The notes under the pieces were generated by a model. It did not search any database, was not told the DNA's origin, and saw nothing but the letters and a program-made list of their open reading frames with translations. Shown piece by piece: positions 28,107-37,095 of a stretch of 64,000 bases of DNA; position 1 is the first letter of the stretch, and each line of letters begins with the position of its first letter. The DNA lies in assembly GCF_039749495.1 (NCBI RefSeq), contig NZ_JBDLLU010000006.1, positions 49,739 to 113,738 on the forward strand, given 5' to 3'. A program made the position numbers and the translations under genes. The DNA is from Dehalogenimonas sp. THU2 (GTDB taxonomy: Bacteria > Chloroflexota > Dehalococcoidia > Dehalococcoidales > Dehalococcoidaceae).

Positions 28107-29628
28107 TCCGCAGGATATGAACCCCCAATACCTGGAGGACTTGGCGACGGGCTACTGGCACTCCGAGGTGCTCTTTACCGCCGTGGAACGGGGTCTCTTT
28201 TCGCTGCTGGAACCCGACGGAAAAACCGTGACAGCGCTGGCCGGGGAACTGGGATACGACGCGGCGACGCTGGAACGTTTTATCCATGCCCTGTCCGCGC
28301 TGGGACTGGTCTTTCAAGCCGGCGGGTATTGCGGCAATACCAAGCTTTCCCGGAAATACCTGGTCCGGGGCGCGGCGGATTATCAAGGGGACTCTATCCT
28401 CTGGCGTAAATACCTGGTAACCAACTGGAAAACCCTCGACCAATGCCTGGAGAAAGGCACGCGAACTCTCTTTCCACCGGCGGAGGAGCCTGAAGCCGCC
28501 GTCAGGGAACGCTTCCGCCGCTACTGCCTGGGCATGGATTGCGTCGTCAAGAACAAGATCGAACAGATCCTGCCCATCTTTTCCGGACTGAAGACACCGA
28601 GAAGCATCCTCGATGTCGGTTCAGGACTGGGCGCCTTTTCCATCGGCTTCCTGAAACAGTTCGAAGGCGCCACCGCCACCCTGCTGGATATGTGTCAAGT
28701 CCTGGAATACGCTTCAGAAACGCATGCGGGTCAGCCGTATTCAGGTCGCATCGAATATCGGCCAACCAATGTCCTCGAACCCTGGGACCTGCCGGAGAAG
28801 TACGACATAGTCATCCTGTCCAATATCGTCCATGCCTTCGCCGAGACGGAAATAGAGCATGTGCTGTCCGAGACGATCGACCATCTGAGTGATGACGGAC
28901 TGCTGATCGTTCATGATTTTTTCCTGGAACATAACCCGGAAAAGGCGGCCTTATCTGATCTGAATATGCTGATCAACACCTACAATGGCAAGGTTTATAG
29001 TGGTGACTGGGTTCGGCGGCAACTCGAAAAACGGGGGCTGACCTCAACCGAATTGATCCCCCTGAAATCGGATACGGCCATCCTGGTCGCGGCGAAAAAG
29101 CCGGATAAACTGACCGGATTGTGCCTGAGCCCGTTGCAACAACTCGCCACCCAGATACAGTCGCTGGGCTTCGATTTAGTGAAAGAGATCGACGTAACGT
29201 CCATCCAGGTGCCGGAGTGGGTCGGCCTCAAATGCGAATTCGGCTGCGACAGTTTCAACAGCTCACACTGTCCACCCAACTGCATCGACCCCGAAAAAAC
29301 CCGATCGATGCTTAACGATTATATGAAGTGCCTGCTGCTGCAAGGCACCCCGCCAACCCGTGCCTTTCAAACGCTGGTGTTGCAAGCCGAACATACCGCC
29401 TTCAAAGCCGGCTATTACAAAGCCTTCTCCCTGTGGTCTGGTCCGTGCAGTATCTGCCTGGATTGCGGCGGCCGGGGGAATTGCACCAACCATAAGAATG
29501 CCCGGCCTTCCATGGAATCATCGGGTATCGACGTCTTCGAGACGGTCCGGCGAGCCGGACTGTCCCTGAAAACATTGCCGGAAAATGATGATTATGTAAA
29601 ATACTTCGGCATCTTGTTATTGGAGTAA
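28099..29628 (+). CDS. bzaC: BzaC-like O-methyltransferase fused to DUF2284
   Basis: A 509-residue fusion. The N-terminal 340 residues form a hydroxyindole-O-methyltransferase-like protein: a winged-helix dimerisation part, then a SAM-binding Rossmann domain with ILDVGSGLGAFSIGFL and the LSNIVHAFAETEIEHVL segment. The C-terminal 160 residues are a cysteine-rich DUF2284 domain with CEFGC, HCPPNC and CSICLDCGGRGNC clusters, likely metal binding. In known bza operons BzaC methylates 5-hydroxybenzimidazole. The start overlaps cobT by eight bases. Assignment as BzaC rests on family plus context. Confidence 0.75.
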   Translation: MHDPQDMNPQYLEDLATGYWHSEVLFTAVERGLFSLLEPDGKTVTALAGELGYDAATLERFIHALSALGLVFQAGGYCGNTKLSRKYLVRGAADYQGDSILWRKYLVTNWKTLDQCLEKGTRTLFPPAEEPEAAVRERFRRYCLGMDCVVKNKIEQILPIFSGLKTPRSILDVGSGLGAFSIGFLKQFEGATATLLDMCQVLEYASETHAGQPYSGRIEYRPTNVLEPWDLPEKYDIVILSNIVHAFAETEIEHVLSETIDHLSDDGLLIVHDFFLEHNPEKAALSDLNMLINTYNGKVYSGDWVRRQLEKRGLTSTELIPLKSDTAILVAAKKPDKLTGLCLSPLQQLATQIQSLGFDLVKEIDVTSIQVPEWVGLKCEFGCDSFNSSHCPPNCIDPEKTRSMLNDYMKCLLLQGTPPTRAFQTLVLQAEHTAFKAGYYKAFSLWSGPCSICLDCGGRGNCTNHKNARPSMESSGIDVFETVRRAGLSLKTLPENDDYVKYFGILLLE

Positions 29629-29633
29629 AGCAT

Positions 29634-30962
29634 TTGAAAATACTATTGATTCAGGCCCCGTCCGTTGAAAGCGCCACCACCGAGCGCGTTTATCCGATCG
29701 GCATTGTCATAGTGGCAACGCATCTCGTCCGCGCCGGGCATCAGGTGGCGCTCCTGGATATGAACATGGAAGCCGACGCTTACGGGGCGTTGAAAAACCG
29801 GCTGCTGGCGGAACGGCCGGACGTGGTGGGATTGTCCCTAAGAAACATCGATCCACTGGCTAACAAGACCAGTTCTTTGATACCGCCCTTCATCATCACC
29901 ACGCGGATGGTCTGCGCCATTTTGCCGGAAACGCCTATTGTCGCCGGGGGCACCGGTTTTTCGCTCTTTCCCCGGCGCCTGATGGAAGAACTGCCGGAGA
30001 TCCGCTACGGCCTGACCGGAGGCGCCGAATCCAGTTTCCCGGAACTGTTGCAGAACTTCGACCAACCGGGGAAGATATCGGGTTTATGCTACCGCGAAAA
30101 CGAACGCGTGAGGATCAATCCGGTAAGCGCGGATTATTCTTTCGACAACTACCTGGTACCCGACCGGGACCTGATATCCCCGGATCCATACAAGGGGGTC
30201 AATGCCTATGCTCCGATATTCGGCATTGAAACTAAAAGAGGCTGCCCCCTGAAGTGCGCTTACTGCGTCTATCCCCAGCTTCAAGGCAAGGTAATGCGCT
30301 GCCGCAAACCTATCGATGTAGTCAACGAAATGGAAATGCTCCAGACCAGATACGGAATCGGCGATTTTCATTTCAACGATCCGGTGGTCAACTTGCCCGC
30401 CGGCCACCTGGAGGATATCTGTGAAGATATCCTCAGACGTAAACTTAAAGTCACCTGGACCGGGTTCTTCCGGGAAGACGCGCTGGATGAGGACAAGGTC
30501 AGGCTGTACGAAAAGGCCGGTTGCAGTTGTTTTTCTTTCTCCCCCGATGGTTTCTGCCAGAGTTCACTCGACATCCTGCAGAAAAAGTTAAAAGTGTCCG
30601 ATATCATCAAAGCCGCCGAACTGACGGCTCAAACCGACGTGTTGTCGATCTATCATTTCATGACCAATGTGCCGGGTGAAAACTCAGGAACCATCCAGGA
30701 GGCCAAGGCGCTGATCGATCGGCTGTATGAGATTCACGCACCAAAGCGCAACCTGGGCGCCATCATCCTCAACAACATCCGCATCATGCCCGGAACTTCG
30801 ATCGAAGCCATCGCCCGAAACGAAGGGGAGATCGACGCCGATACGGACCTGCTCTACCCGGTCTATTACAATCCCCGGAAGCACGAGACCATGCGATACG
30901 AACTTGAAACCTACCACACGACGAAGAACGTATTCACATGGCAAAAGGTGGAACTAAAATGA
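29634..30962 (+). CDS. bzaD: BzaD-like B12-binding radical SAM enzyme
   Basis: A 442-residue protein. The N-terminal 150 residues look like a B12-binding domain (MKILLIQAPSVES, PIVAGGTGFSLFP). It is followed by a radical SAM core with the CX3CX2C motif in KRGCPLKCAYCVYP near residue 205, and a C-terminal TIM-barrel half. The start appears to be TTG at 29634, after GGAG. In the bza pathway BzaD adds the first ring methyl group to methoxybenzimidazole. Which of the two radical SAM genes here is BzaD and which BzaE is inferred from gene order only. The last codons overlap the next gene (ATGA). Confidence 0.72.
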   Translation: MKILLIQAPSVESATTERVYPIGIVIVATHLVRAGHQVALLDMNMEADAYGALKNRLLAERPDVVGLSLRNIDPLANKTSSLIPPFIITTRMVCAILPETPIVAGGTGFSLFPRRLMEELPEIRYGLTGGAESSFPELLQNFDQPGKISGLCYRENERVRINPVSADYSFDNYLVPDRDLISPDPYKGVNAYAPIFGIETKRGCPLKCAYCVYPQLQGKVMRCRKPIDVVNEMEMLQTRYGIGDFHFNDPVVNLPAGHLEDICEDILRRKLKVTWTGFFREDALDEDKVRLYEKAGCSCFSFSPDGFCQSSLDILQKKLKVSDIIKAAELTAQTDVLSIYHFMTNVPGENSGTIQEAKALIDRLYEIHAPKRNLGAIILNNIRIMPGTSIEAIARNEGEIDADTDLLYPVYYNPRKHETMRYELETYHTTKNVFTWQKVELK

Positions 30963-32500
30963 AGGTTTTCCTGTTAGAGCATCCACGGCAGATCGCATCA
31001 GATCGGTGTAACGACATCGCCAACGCTCCTCTGGCTTCCAGCCTGGTCACCGGCTGTATCGCCGGTCTGCTGGACAGCCGCGGGCACGAAATCATGATCG
31101 CGGAAGGCTTCTTAGACAAGCTGACATACGAAAATATTTTTCAGCAGATCCGTGACTTCGATCCTCGAGTGCTGGGAGTCCACCTGATCTACAACTGGGA
31201 GAACAACCTCCAATTGTTTGCCTTTCTCAAACGCCTGAAAGCCGAAGGTTGGACCGGCAAGATCGCCGGCTACGGCTATTACCCCACCTTCGCCTACCGG
31301 GAAATCTTCGAGAACTGCCCGGAATTCGACGTCCTGATGATCGGCGAACCAGAACAAACCTTCACCGAGTGGCTGGACACTGGAGAGCCGGTGCCGGGTA
31401 TGGCCTGGGTGGACCCCGCCGGGCTGATACAGATACTGCGCCGGGACGTACAACGCGATCTGGACGCCCTGCCGGACCCCATCCGGACCGAGGCTATGAT
31501 GCGCATCGGCGAAGTCAATATCGAAGCCAGCCGCGGCTGCTACGGCAGATGCACCTTCTGCTATATCAACCCCTACTACGGTGCGGGATCCTGCTGGCGG
31601 CCCAAGAGCCCCGAGCGGGTGATGCAGGAGATCGATAAGGTCATTGCCAAACACGGGCCGGTCAAATTCTACTTCACCGATCCCAATTTCTTCGGCCCCG
31701 GTAAACAGGGACAGGAACGGGTGCTCAGGCTCGCCGCCATGCTCAAGGAGCGGCGTATCCGCTTTGGCATCGAAGGGCGGGTCAACGATATTCACCAGGA
31801 TACCATCGCCGCCCTGGTGGACGCCGGTCTGGAGGAATTACTGATCGGTCTCGAAAGCGGACGCGATGAGGCTTTAAAGCGGCTGGATAAACTGACCACC
31901 GTCGAACAGAACGAGCGGGCTTTGCGCATCCTGCGTGCCAATGGCATCGAGCCCAGCGTGGGATTCATCATGTTCGAGCCTGATTCCTCACTGGCGGATG
32001 TGCGCACCAATTTCGAATTCCTTAAGCGAAACGCCCTGCTGAAACAGATATTTACCACAGCTAACGTGCTCTATCATCCGCAGATCATCCTTCAGGGAAC
32101 CAGGGCATACCAGGCTTTGCAACAGGAAAGCCGGCTGATCCTGAAAGATACTACTTATGAAGGTATGGCGGGCTATTCGGTTCCTGAAGTGGCGTGCCTG
32201 GCCAACGTTATCGCTCAGGTCACCAACTACTTTTTCGTTACCATGGACGAGGTCTGGAAAGGCCGGTTGGTTGAGCCTACAAACGCCGCCACCCTCTACC
32301 AGGAGATCAATGGATTGCTGGTAGATTGTTTCGAAGAAAACCTGAGACGCCTGGAAGCAGGCGAAGCCGTGGACGACCGGGCCGCCGGCGCCGCTGCTCA
32401 CGAGGTCAAGGAGAAAATCAGGCACGTTTTTAATCAATTCACGGAGACTGGGGAAAACAAGGACGGGATAAAGGACCATCAGGCCGGTTGTTGTAATTGA
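30959..32500 (+). CDS. bzaE: BzaE-like B12-binding radical SAM enzyme
   Basis: A 513-residue protein beginning MKVFLLEHPRQIASDR; AGGTGG lies 8 nt upstream, so I reject the in-frame ATG seven codons earlier. The N-terminal half is a B12-binding-like domain (KIAGYGYYPTFAYREIF, VLMIGEPEQTF), then the radical SAM motif SRGCYGRCTFCYINPYYG (CX3CX2C) near residue 188, and a partial TIM barrel (EELLIGLESGRDEALKRLDK). The C-terminal 150 residues are helical. In the bza route BzaE performs the last step to 5,6-dimethylbenzimidazole. Two radical SAM genes suggest the full route to DMB. Confidence 0.7.
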   Translation: MKVFLLEHPRQIASDRCNDIANAPLASSLVTGCIAGLLDSRGHEIMIAEGFLDKLTYENIFQQIRDFDPRVLGVHLIYNWENNLQLFAFLKRLKAEGWTGKIAGYGYYPTFAYREIFENCPEFDVLMIGEPEQTFTEWLDTGEPVPGMAWVDPAGLIQILRRDVQRDLDALPDPIRTEAMMRIGEVNIEASRGCYGRCTFCYINPYYGAGSCWRPKSPERVMQEIDKVIAKHGPVKFYFTDPNFFGPGKQGQERVLRLAAMLKERRIRFGIEGRVNDIHQDTIAALVDAGLEELLIGLESGRDEALKRLDKLTTVEQNERALRILRANGIEPSVGFIMFEPDSSLADVRTNFEFLKRNALLKQIFTTANVLYHPQIILQGTRAYQALQQESRLILKDTTYEGMAGYSVPEVACLANVIAQVTNYFFVTMDEVWKGRLVEPTNAATLYQEINGLLVDCFEENLRRLEAGEAVDDRAAGAAAHEVKEKIRHVFNQFTETGENKDGIKDHQAGCCN

Positions 32501-32529
32501 AACTTCGAAATGAAATTCAGGAGGGTTGT

Positions 32530-33828
32530 ATGTTGATCGCAGAAGATGTCATTAAAGGAATCACGGAAGAGCAAATCGACGCTGTCGCGGCTGTCGAAGG
32601 CGTCAGCGCCGATTTAATCCACCGGGGACTCACCGCCGGCACCATCGTGGTGCCGTGTAACCCGGCTCACCGGGGGCTGAAACCGGTCGCCATCGGTACG
32701 GGTCTGCGGACCAAGGTCAGCGCCAGTATCGGGCTGGACAGCTGGGAGGGCGCCGTTACCGATGAACTGGAAAAGCTGCGGGTAGCCCTGGCAGCCGGAA
32801 CCAACGCGATCATGGACCTCAGCATCGCCGGAGATATGGACGGCGCCCGCCGGGCGATCCTGGAATCTTCGCCAGTACCAGTCGGCACCCTGCCACTGTA
32901 CCAGACGGTCGCCGAGGCCAGCCGGAAATGGGGCTCGTCGCTCAAGATGACGCCGGAGCAGATGCTTGAGGTCATCGAGCGTCATGCCGCCGACGGCGTG
33001 GACTTCATGGCACTCCACTGCGCCACCACCCTCGCCACCGTCGAACGCGCTAAGAACGAAGGCCGGATCGACCCGCTGGTCAGTTACGGCGGTTCTCATA
33101 TCATCGGCTGGATGGTACACCACAATAAAGAGAATCCGCTGTACGAGAACTATGACCGGATACTGGAAATCGCAAAAAAATACGGCGTGACTCTCAGCCT
33201 GGCGGACGGCATGCGGCCGGGCTGCCTGGCGGATTCCCTGGACGGAGCCCAGGTACAGGAACTGATCATACTGGGGGAACTGGTGGACCGGGCACGTGAC
33301 GCCGGCGTTCAGATCATGATTAAAGGTCCCGGCCATATGCCGCTCAATCACATCAAGGACACCATCACCCTGCAGAAAAGCCTGTGTAAGGGGGCGCCCT
33401 ACTTTGTCTTCGGCCCCCTGCTGACCGATCTCAGCGTCGGCTATGATCACATCAACGCAGCCATCGGTGGCGCCATCAGCAGTTGGTACGGCGCGGAATT
33501 CCTGTGTTACGTGACACCTGCCGAACACATCGGCAACCCCGATGCCTCCCAGGTGCGCCAGGGCGTCATTGCCGCCCGCATCGCCGCCCATGCCGGGGAT
33601 CTGGCCAGGGGCATGCCGGAGGCCATCCAGTGGGACCTGGAAATGTCCAACGCCCGCCGCGATCTGAAGTGGACCGAACAGATCAGGTTGTCTATCGACC
33701 CGGAACACGCCGAATATATGAGAAGAACCCGGAACGACGGTGAGATCGATACTTGCGCCATGTGCGGTAAGTTCTGCGCTATGAAAATCATTGCCGAGCA
33801 CATGAATTTCGACCGGCACACCTGTTAA
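32530..33828 (+). CDS. bzaA: ThiC paralogue, BzaA/BzaB-type
   Basis: A 432-residue ThiC-family protein, ATG at 32530 after AGGAGG. ThiC makes the thiamine pyrimidine from AIR; the Bza paralogues instead turn AIR into 5-hydroxybenzimidazole. Seen are SIGLDSWEGAVTDELEKL, ATNAIMDLS-type substrate segments, VDFMALHCATTLATVE, MIKGPGHMPLNHIKDTI and the C-terminal iron-sulfur motif DTCAMCGKFCAMK. That motif reads CX2CX3C, one residue shorter than the CX2CX4C of canonical ThiC. No other thiamine gene is in the operon; the cobamide genes argue for a Bza role. Confidence 0.72.
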   Translation: MLIAEDVIKGITEEQIDAVAAVEGVSADLIHRGLTAGTIVVPCNPAHRGLKPVAIGTGLRTKVSASIGLDSWEGAVTDELEKLRVALAAGTNAIMDLSIAGDMDGARRAILESSPVPVGTLPLYQTVAEASRKWGSSLKMTPEQMLEVIERHAADGVDFMALHCATTLATVERAKNEGRIDPLVSYGGSHIIGWMVHHNKENPLYENYDRILEIAKKYGVTLSLADGMRPGCLADSLDGAQVQELIILGELVDRARDAGVQIMIKGPGHMPLNHIKDTITLQKSLCKGAPYFVFGPLLTDLSVGYDHINAAIGGAISSWYGAEFLCYVTPAEHIGNPDASQVRQGVIAARIAAHAGDLARGMPEAIQWDLEMSNARRDLKWTEQIRLSIDPEHAEYMRRTRNDGEIDTCAMCGKFCAMKIIAEHMNFDRHTC

Positions 33829-33855
33829 GTTTGAAAGAAGAGTGAGGAAGATATC

Positions 33856-35136
33856 ATGACCCAGGTACTTAAAGCCCGCGCCGGGAAAATCACCGAGGAG
33901 ATGGAAGCCGTCGCCCTGACCGAAGGGTTCGACGTCGAATATATCAGAGAGAGAGTGGCCGACGGCCGGATCGTCATTCCGCGGAACAAGAACCGCAAAC
34001 CCTTCCGCTATTGCGGCATCGGTGAGGGCATGCGCGTCAAGGTCAACGCCTTAATCGGAACCTCTTCCAACCGCGACGATATGGCCATGGAGGCCAGGAA
34101 ACTGAAAGCTGCCCAGAACGCCGGCTGCGACAGTTTCATGGACCTTTCAACGGGCGACAGTATCGATGCCATGCGGCGGCAGACCTTAAGCATGGCCGAG
34201 GTCGCCGTGGGCTGCACCACCATCTATCAGGCGGGACAGGAAGCTATCGACAAGTATGGCTCGGTGGTCGATATGCGGGTCGGGGACATAATCTCCAACA
34301 TCGAGAAACAGGCCGCCGCAGGCATGGACTTCATGGCCATTCACTCCGGGTTCAATAACTCGGTCTTAAAGATGATGCAGACGCGGGGACGGGTGACCTG
34401 GGTCGTTTCCCGCGGCGGCGCCTTTATCACCGGCTGGATGCTGCACAACAAGAAGGAAAATCCCCTCTTCGAGCATTTCGACCGCATTCTGGAAATATTG
34501 AAGGCTCATGACGTCACCCTCTCCGTCGGCGACGCCATCCGCCCCGGCGCGACGGCCGATTCGCTGGACGGCGCCCAGATGCAGGGACTCCTGGTACAGG
34601 GTGATCTTACCAAACGCGCCCAGGCCGCCGGCGTTCAGGTGATGGTGGAAGGGCCCGGTCATGTTCCCCTCAATCACGTGGAAACGACCATGAGAATGCA
34701 AAAACGGATTTGCAACAATGCTCCTTACTTCATCCTCGGCACACTGGCCACCGATATCGCTCCGGGCTACGACAACATCACCGGCGCCATCGGCGGCGCC
34801 TTTGCCGGTTCCTGCGGTGCGGATTTCCTTTGCTATCTTACTCCGGCGGAACACCTGGGTCTGCCGCTGGAAGAAGACGTGCGCACCGGCGTCATCACCA
34901 CCAAGATGGCGGCGCAGATCGCCGACGTGGCCCGGGGACACAAGCAGGCCATCGCCCGGGAAAATGAGATGGCGCGCGCCCGCGTAGCCATGGATCTCGA
35001 CCGCCAGGTCAAAGCCGCTCTGGCGCCGGACAAGCTCATGGCCGCCGGGAAAAGCGGGCATGGTCAACATCTGTGCGTTGCCTGTGGCTCTGACTGCGCC
35101 GCTGCGGAAGCCGCGCGGTATTTTGGGATCACTTGA
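33856..35136 (+). CDS. bzaB: Second ThiC paralogue, BzaA/BzaB-type
   Basis: A 426-residue ThiC-family protein, ATG at 33856 after GAGGAAG, 27 nt downstream of its sister. It keeps IGTSSNRDDMAMEARKL, FMDLSTGDSIDAMRR, MDFMAIHSGFNNSVL, MVEGPGHVPLNHVETT and a C-terminal cluster motif LCVACGSDCAAAEA, again CX2CX3C. Two adjacent ThiC paralogues, both needed together, are the hallmark of BzaA-BzaB operons, in contrast to single-gene BzaF systems. Which of the pair is A and which B cannot be told from order alone. A strong terminator follows. Confidence 0.72.
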   Translation: MTQVLKARAGKITEEMEAVALTEGFDVEYIRERVADGRIVIPRNKNRKPFRYCGIGEGMRVKVNALIGTSSNRDDMAMEARKLKAAQNAGCDSFMDLSTGDSIDAMRRQTLSMAEVAVGCTTIYQAGQEAIDKYGSVVDMRVGDIISNIEKQAAAGMDFMAIHSGFNNSVLKMMQTRGRVTWVVSRGGAFITGWMLHNKKENPLFEHFDRILEILKAHDVTLSVGDAIRPGATADSLDGAQMQGLLVQGDLTKRAQAAGVQVMVEGPGHVPLNHVETTMRMQKRICNNAPYFILGTLATDIAPGYDNITGAIGGAFAGSCGADFLCYLTPAEHLGLPLEEDVRTGVITTKMAAQIADVARGHKQAIARENEMARARVAMDLDRQVKAALAPDKLMAAGKSGHGQHLCVACGSDCAAAEAARYFGIT

Positions 35137-35236
35137 CCTTCCATGTTGCGTATTAGACGTCGGTGTAAAATACTCCGACTGATTCAAATAGACCTGAACG
35201 AACCGACTTACCGAAACCAAGCAAAAATATAAAACC

Positions 35237-35272
35237 AGCGCCGGTGCGTTAATGGCACCGGCGCTTTGTTAT
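35237..35272. terminator. Bidirectional terminator between bza operon and tatA
   Basis: AGCGCCGGTGC (35237-35247) and GCACCGGCGCT (35255-35265) form a perfect 11-bp GC-rich stem with a 7-nt loop, followed by TTGTTATT on the plus strand. On the minus strand the stem is followed by GGTTTTATATTTT, so it can also end the tatA transcript. Confidence 0.85.
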
Positions 35273-35326
35273 TGATTATTTATGCCGCCAACCTTTCGGT
35301 TAACGGCTGATTAACCCGTCTGGAAG

Positions 35327-35596
35327 CTATTCGTCTTCATCAGACGGCGGCGGCACTACCGGGAGATCCTTCTTTGCCGGCTCACCTTCAGCGGCAGGTT
35401 TTTCGGTTTTCTCCACCGGTTTGTTTTCGATCGTAGATTTGACCGATTTCACCTGTTTATCCAGGTCCTCCTGGGCGCTCTTGAACGACCTGAGACCTTG
35501 CCCCAGGGATTTCCCCAATTCCGGTAGTTTACCGATGCCAAAAATCAGAATAACGATAATTAGGACGATGATTATCTCTGTAGGCCCGATTCTCAT
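35327..35596 (-). CDS. tatA: Sec-independent translocase TatA/E
   Basis: Twin-arginine translocase pore subunit of 89 residues. It opens with MRIGPTEIIIVLIIVILIFGIGKLPELG, the TatA transmembrane helix plus hinge, followed by an amphipathic helix (SLGQGLRSFKSAQEDL) and a charged, proline-rich tail. tatC is not adjacent. An extended -10 element TGGTATAAT lies about 30 nt upstream and CGGAG precedes the ATG. Confidence 0.9.
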   Translation of the reverse strand: MRIGPTEIIIVLIIVILIFGIGKLPELGKSLGQGLRSFKSAQEDLDKQVKSVKSTIENKPVEKTEKPAAEGEPAKKDLPVVPPPSDEDE

Positions 35597-36094
35597 ATCA
35601 GACTCCGTATCTTTAGTTTCTTTTATTATACCACGATATCGCAGGTTTCACCGCTGTTTTTAATGTGCCCTTCGTTCCCAAGTCTGTTACCATTAGAATG
35701 GAGATGCGGATCATCTTGCTACCGGTGGAGTGAGGACTCAAGTTTGAGCGCTGCAAAAACCAAAGCTACTGAAATCCCGGTACCGGCGTATATGTCATTT
35801 TTCGGCATTCGCGATCCGGAACAACCGAACGGTAATAGAATTCAGTATAATGTTCAACCGAAGTTTGCCGCTGTTCAATCCAGCTGAATTAAAAGATAGG
35901 TACCTTTGCCCTGATGAACTAGGTAGTGATACGTATTACGGCTAAGTCGTTATGCCGAGATATAATAAATCAATAATTGGAGAAGGAAATTGTCCGAGCG
36001 TCGAATAGGTGTTGCCCGGCCGAAAATTCAGTGCGGACACCTTTAACGGCAGCACCGTCGTGAAGTTCATTCCCGTCGGTAAGGAGGTTTAACC
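35597..36094. other. Intergenic region tatA to msrA
   Basis: About 500 nt. It holds the tatA -10 element (35630-35625, minus strand) and the msrA ribosome site AAGGAGG (36081-36087). Two plus-strand readings, at 35663-35887 and 36009-36092, lack family features and are not called as genes. No RNA gene or repeat is evident. Confidence 0.4.
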
Positions 36095-36604
36095 ATGGCA
36101 CAAGCGGTGTTCGGTGGCGGTTGTTTCTGGTGTCTTGAAGCTATCTTCAATCGCCTGAAAGGCGTGACCAAGGTCACTTCCGGCTATGCCGGCGGGCACG
36201 TGCCCAATCCAACCTATGAACAGGTCGGTTCCGGAAGGACGGGGCACGCCGAATCGGTCAGAATCGATTACGATCCGGCGATTATCGGTTATCGCGATCT
36301 ATTGGAGGTCTTCTTTCAAGCCCACGATCCGACGACACCCGATCGCCAGGGGGTCGATATCGGTCCGGAGTATCGCTCCGTCATTCTCTATGCCGACGAC
36401 GCGCAAAAGAAGGTGGCGGAGGAATTCATCTCTGAACTTGAGGCCTTAGGCAGGTATGCCCATCCGGTCGTAACTGAAGTCAAACCACTTGAAGCTTTTT
36501 ACCCCGCCGAAGAGTATCATCAGGATTATTACCAGAGACACCCCGGCCAGCCCTATTGCCGCGCCGTGATCGAGCCTAAGCTGGCCAAGCTGTTCAAAAA
36601 ATGA
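36095..36604 (+). CDS. msrA: Peptide-methionine (S)-S-oxide reductase
   Basis: Repairs oxidised methionine in proteins. The 169-residue protein has the catalytic motif GGGCFWCLEAIFNRLKGV near the N-terminus, GYAGGHVPNPTYEQV, and HDPTTPDRQGVDIGPEYRS. The C-terminal resolving-cysteine region is limited to QPYCRAVIEPKL. AAGGAGG precedes the ATG. It neighbours a DUF427 gene after about 38 nt; the pair may be a small oxidative-stress unit. Confidence 0.95.
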   Translation: MAQAVFGGGCFWCLEAIFNRLKGVTKVTSGYAGGHVPNPTYEQVGSGRTGHAESVRIDYDPAIIGYRDLLEVFFQAHDPTTPDRQGVDIGPEYRSVILYADDAQKKVAEEFISELEALGRYAHPVVTEVKPLEAFYPAEEYHQDYYQRHPGQPYCRAVIEPKLAKLFKK

Positions 36605-36642
36605 AATAACATCCCTGTTTTATCAGAAGAAAGGAAAACCCT

Positions 36643-36966
36643 ATGCCATGTAAAGCAACGTGGAACGGTCAGATTGTCGCCGAGAGCGACGCCTGTATCA
36701 TCACCGAGGGCACCCTGTATTTTCCTCCGGATTCTGTTAGACAGGAATTTCTGAAACCCTCGGATCGTCGTTATCACTGCATCTGGAAAGGCGACGCCGG
36801 ATATTACAATTTGGTTTCGGGAGACGCAACGGTCAAGGACGCCGCCTGGCATTACGACAAACCCAGTAAGGCCGCTGAACCGCTTAAGGATTATGTCGCT
36901 TCCGATGAAGGATTGGGCGTCACAGTAGAGGGCAGCGCAAAACAGGAAATCAAGAGGCCGTGGTAA
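36643..36966 (+). CDS. DUF427 family protein
   Basis: A 107-residue beta-rich protein of the DUF427 family. It shows MPCKATWNGQIVAESD at the start and the hallmark central block YHCIWKGDAGYYNLV followed by DAAWHYDKPSKAAEPLKDYVA. The function is not known; the family is common beside stress genes. The ATG follows AAGGAAAACCCT, 38 nt after msrA, so the two are probably co-transcribed. Confidence 0.85.
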   Translation: MPCKATWNGQIVAESDACIITEGTLYFPPDSVRQEFLKPSDRRYHCIWKGDAGYYNLVSGDATVKDAAWHYDKPSKAAEPLKDYVASDEGLGVTVEGSAKQEIKRPW

Positions 36967-37095
36967 CGCGGAAAACTGTATTACGTGGTTTCACACCTCA
37001 AATTAAGTAGTTTCACCTATTCCGTTTTATTACCGGATAACGTAGATTGAGCAAGCATCTGGCACCGGATTAGACATGAGAGGGCTGCAGTGCGT

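Noticed and set aside
35663..35887. 74-codon plus-strand frame between tatA and msrA
   Set aside because: No ribosome site, no family features, and a mixed low-complexity composition.
36009..36092. 27-codon frame just before msrA reading KFSADTFNGSTVVKF
   Set aside because: It looks protein-like and may be a gene remnant, but it is too short and has no clear ribosome site or recognisable family.
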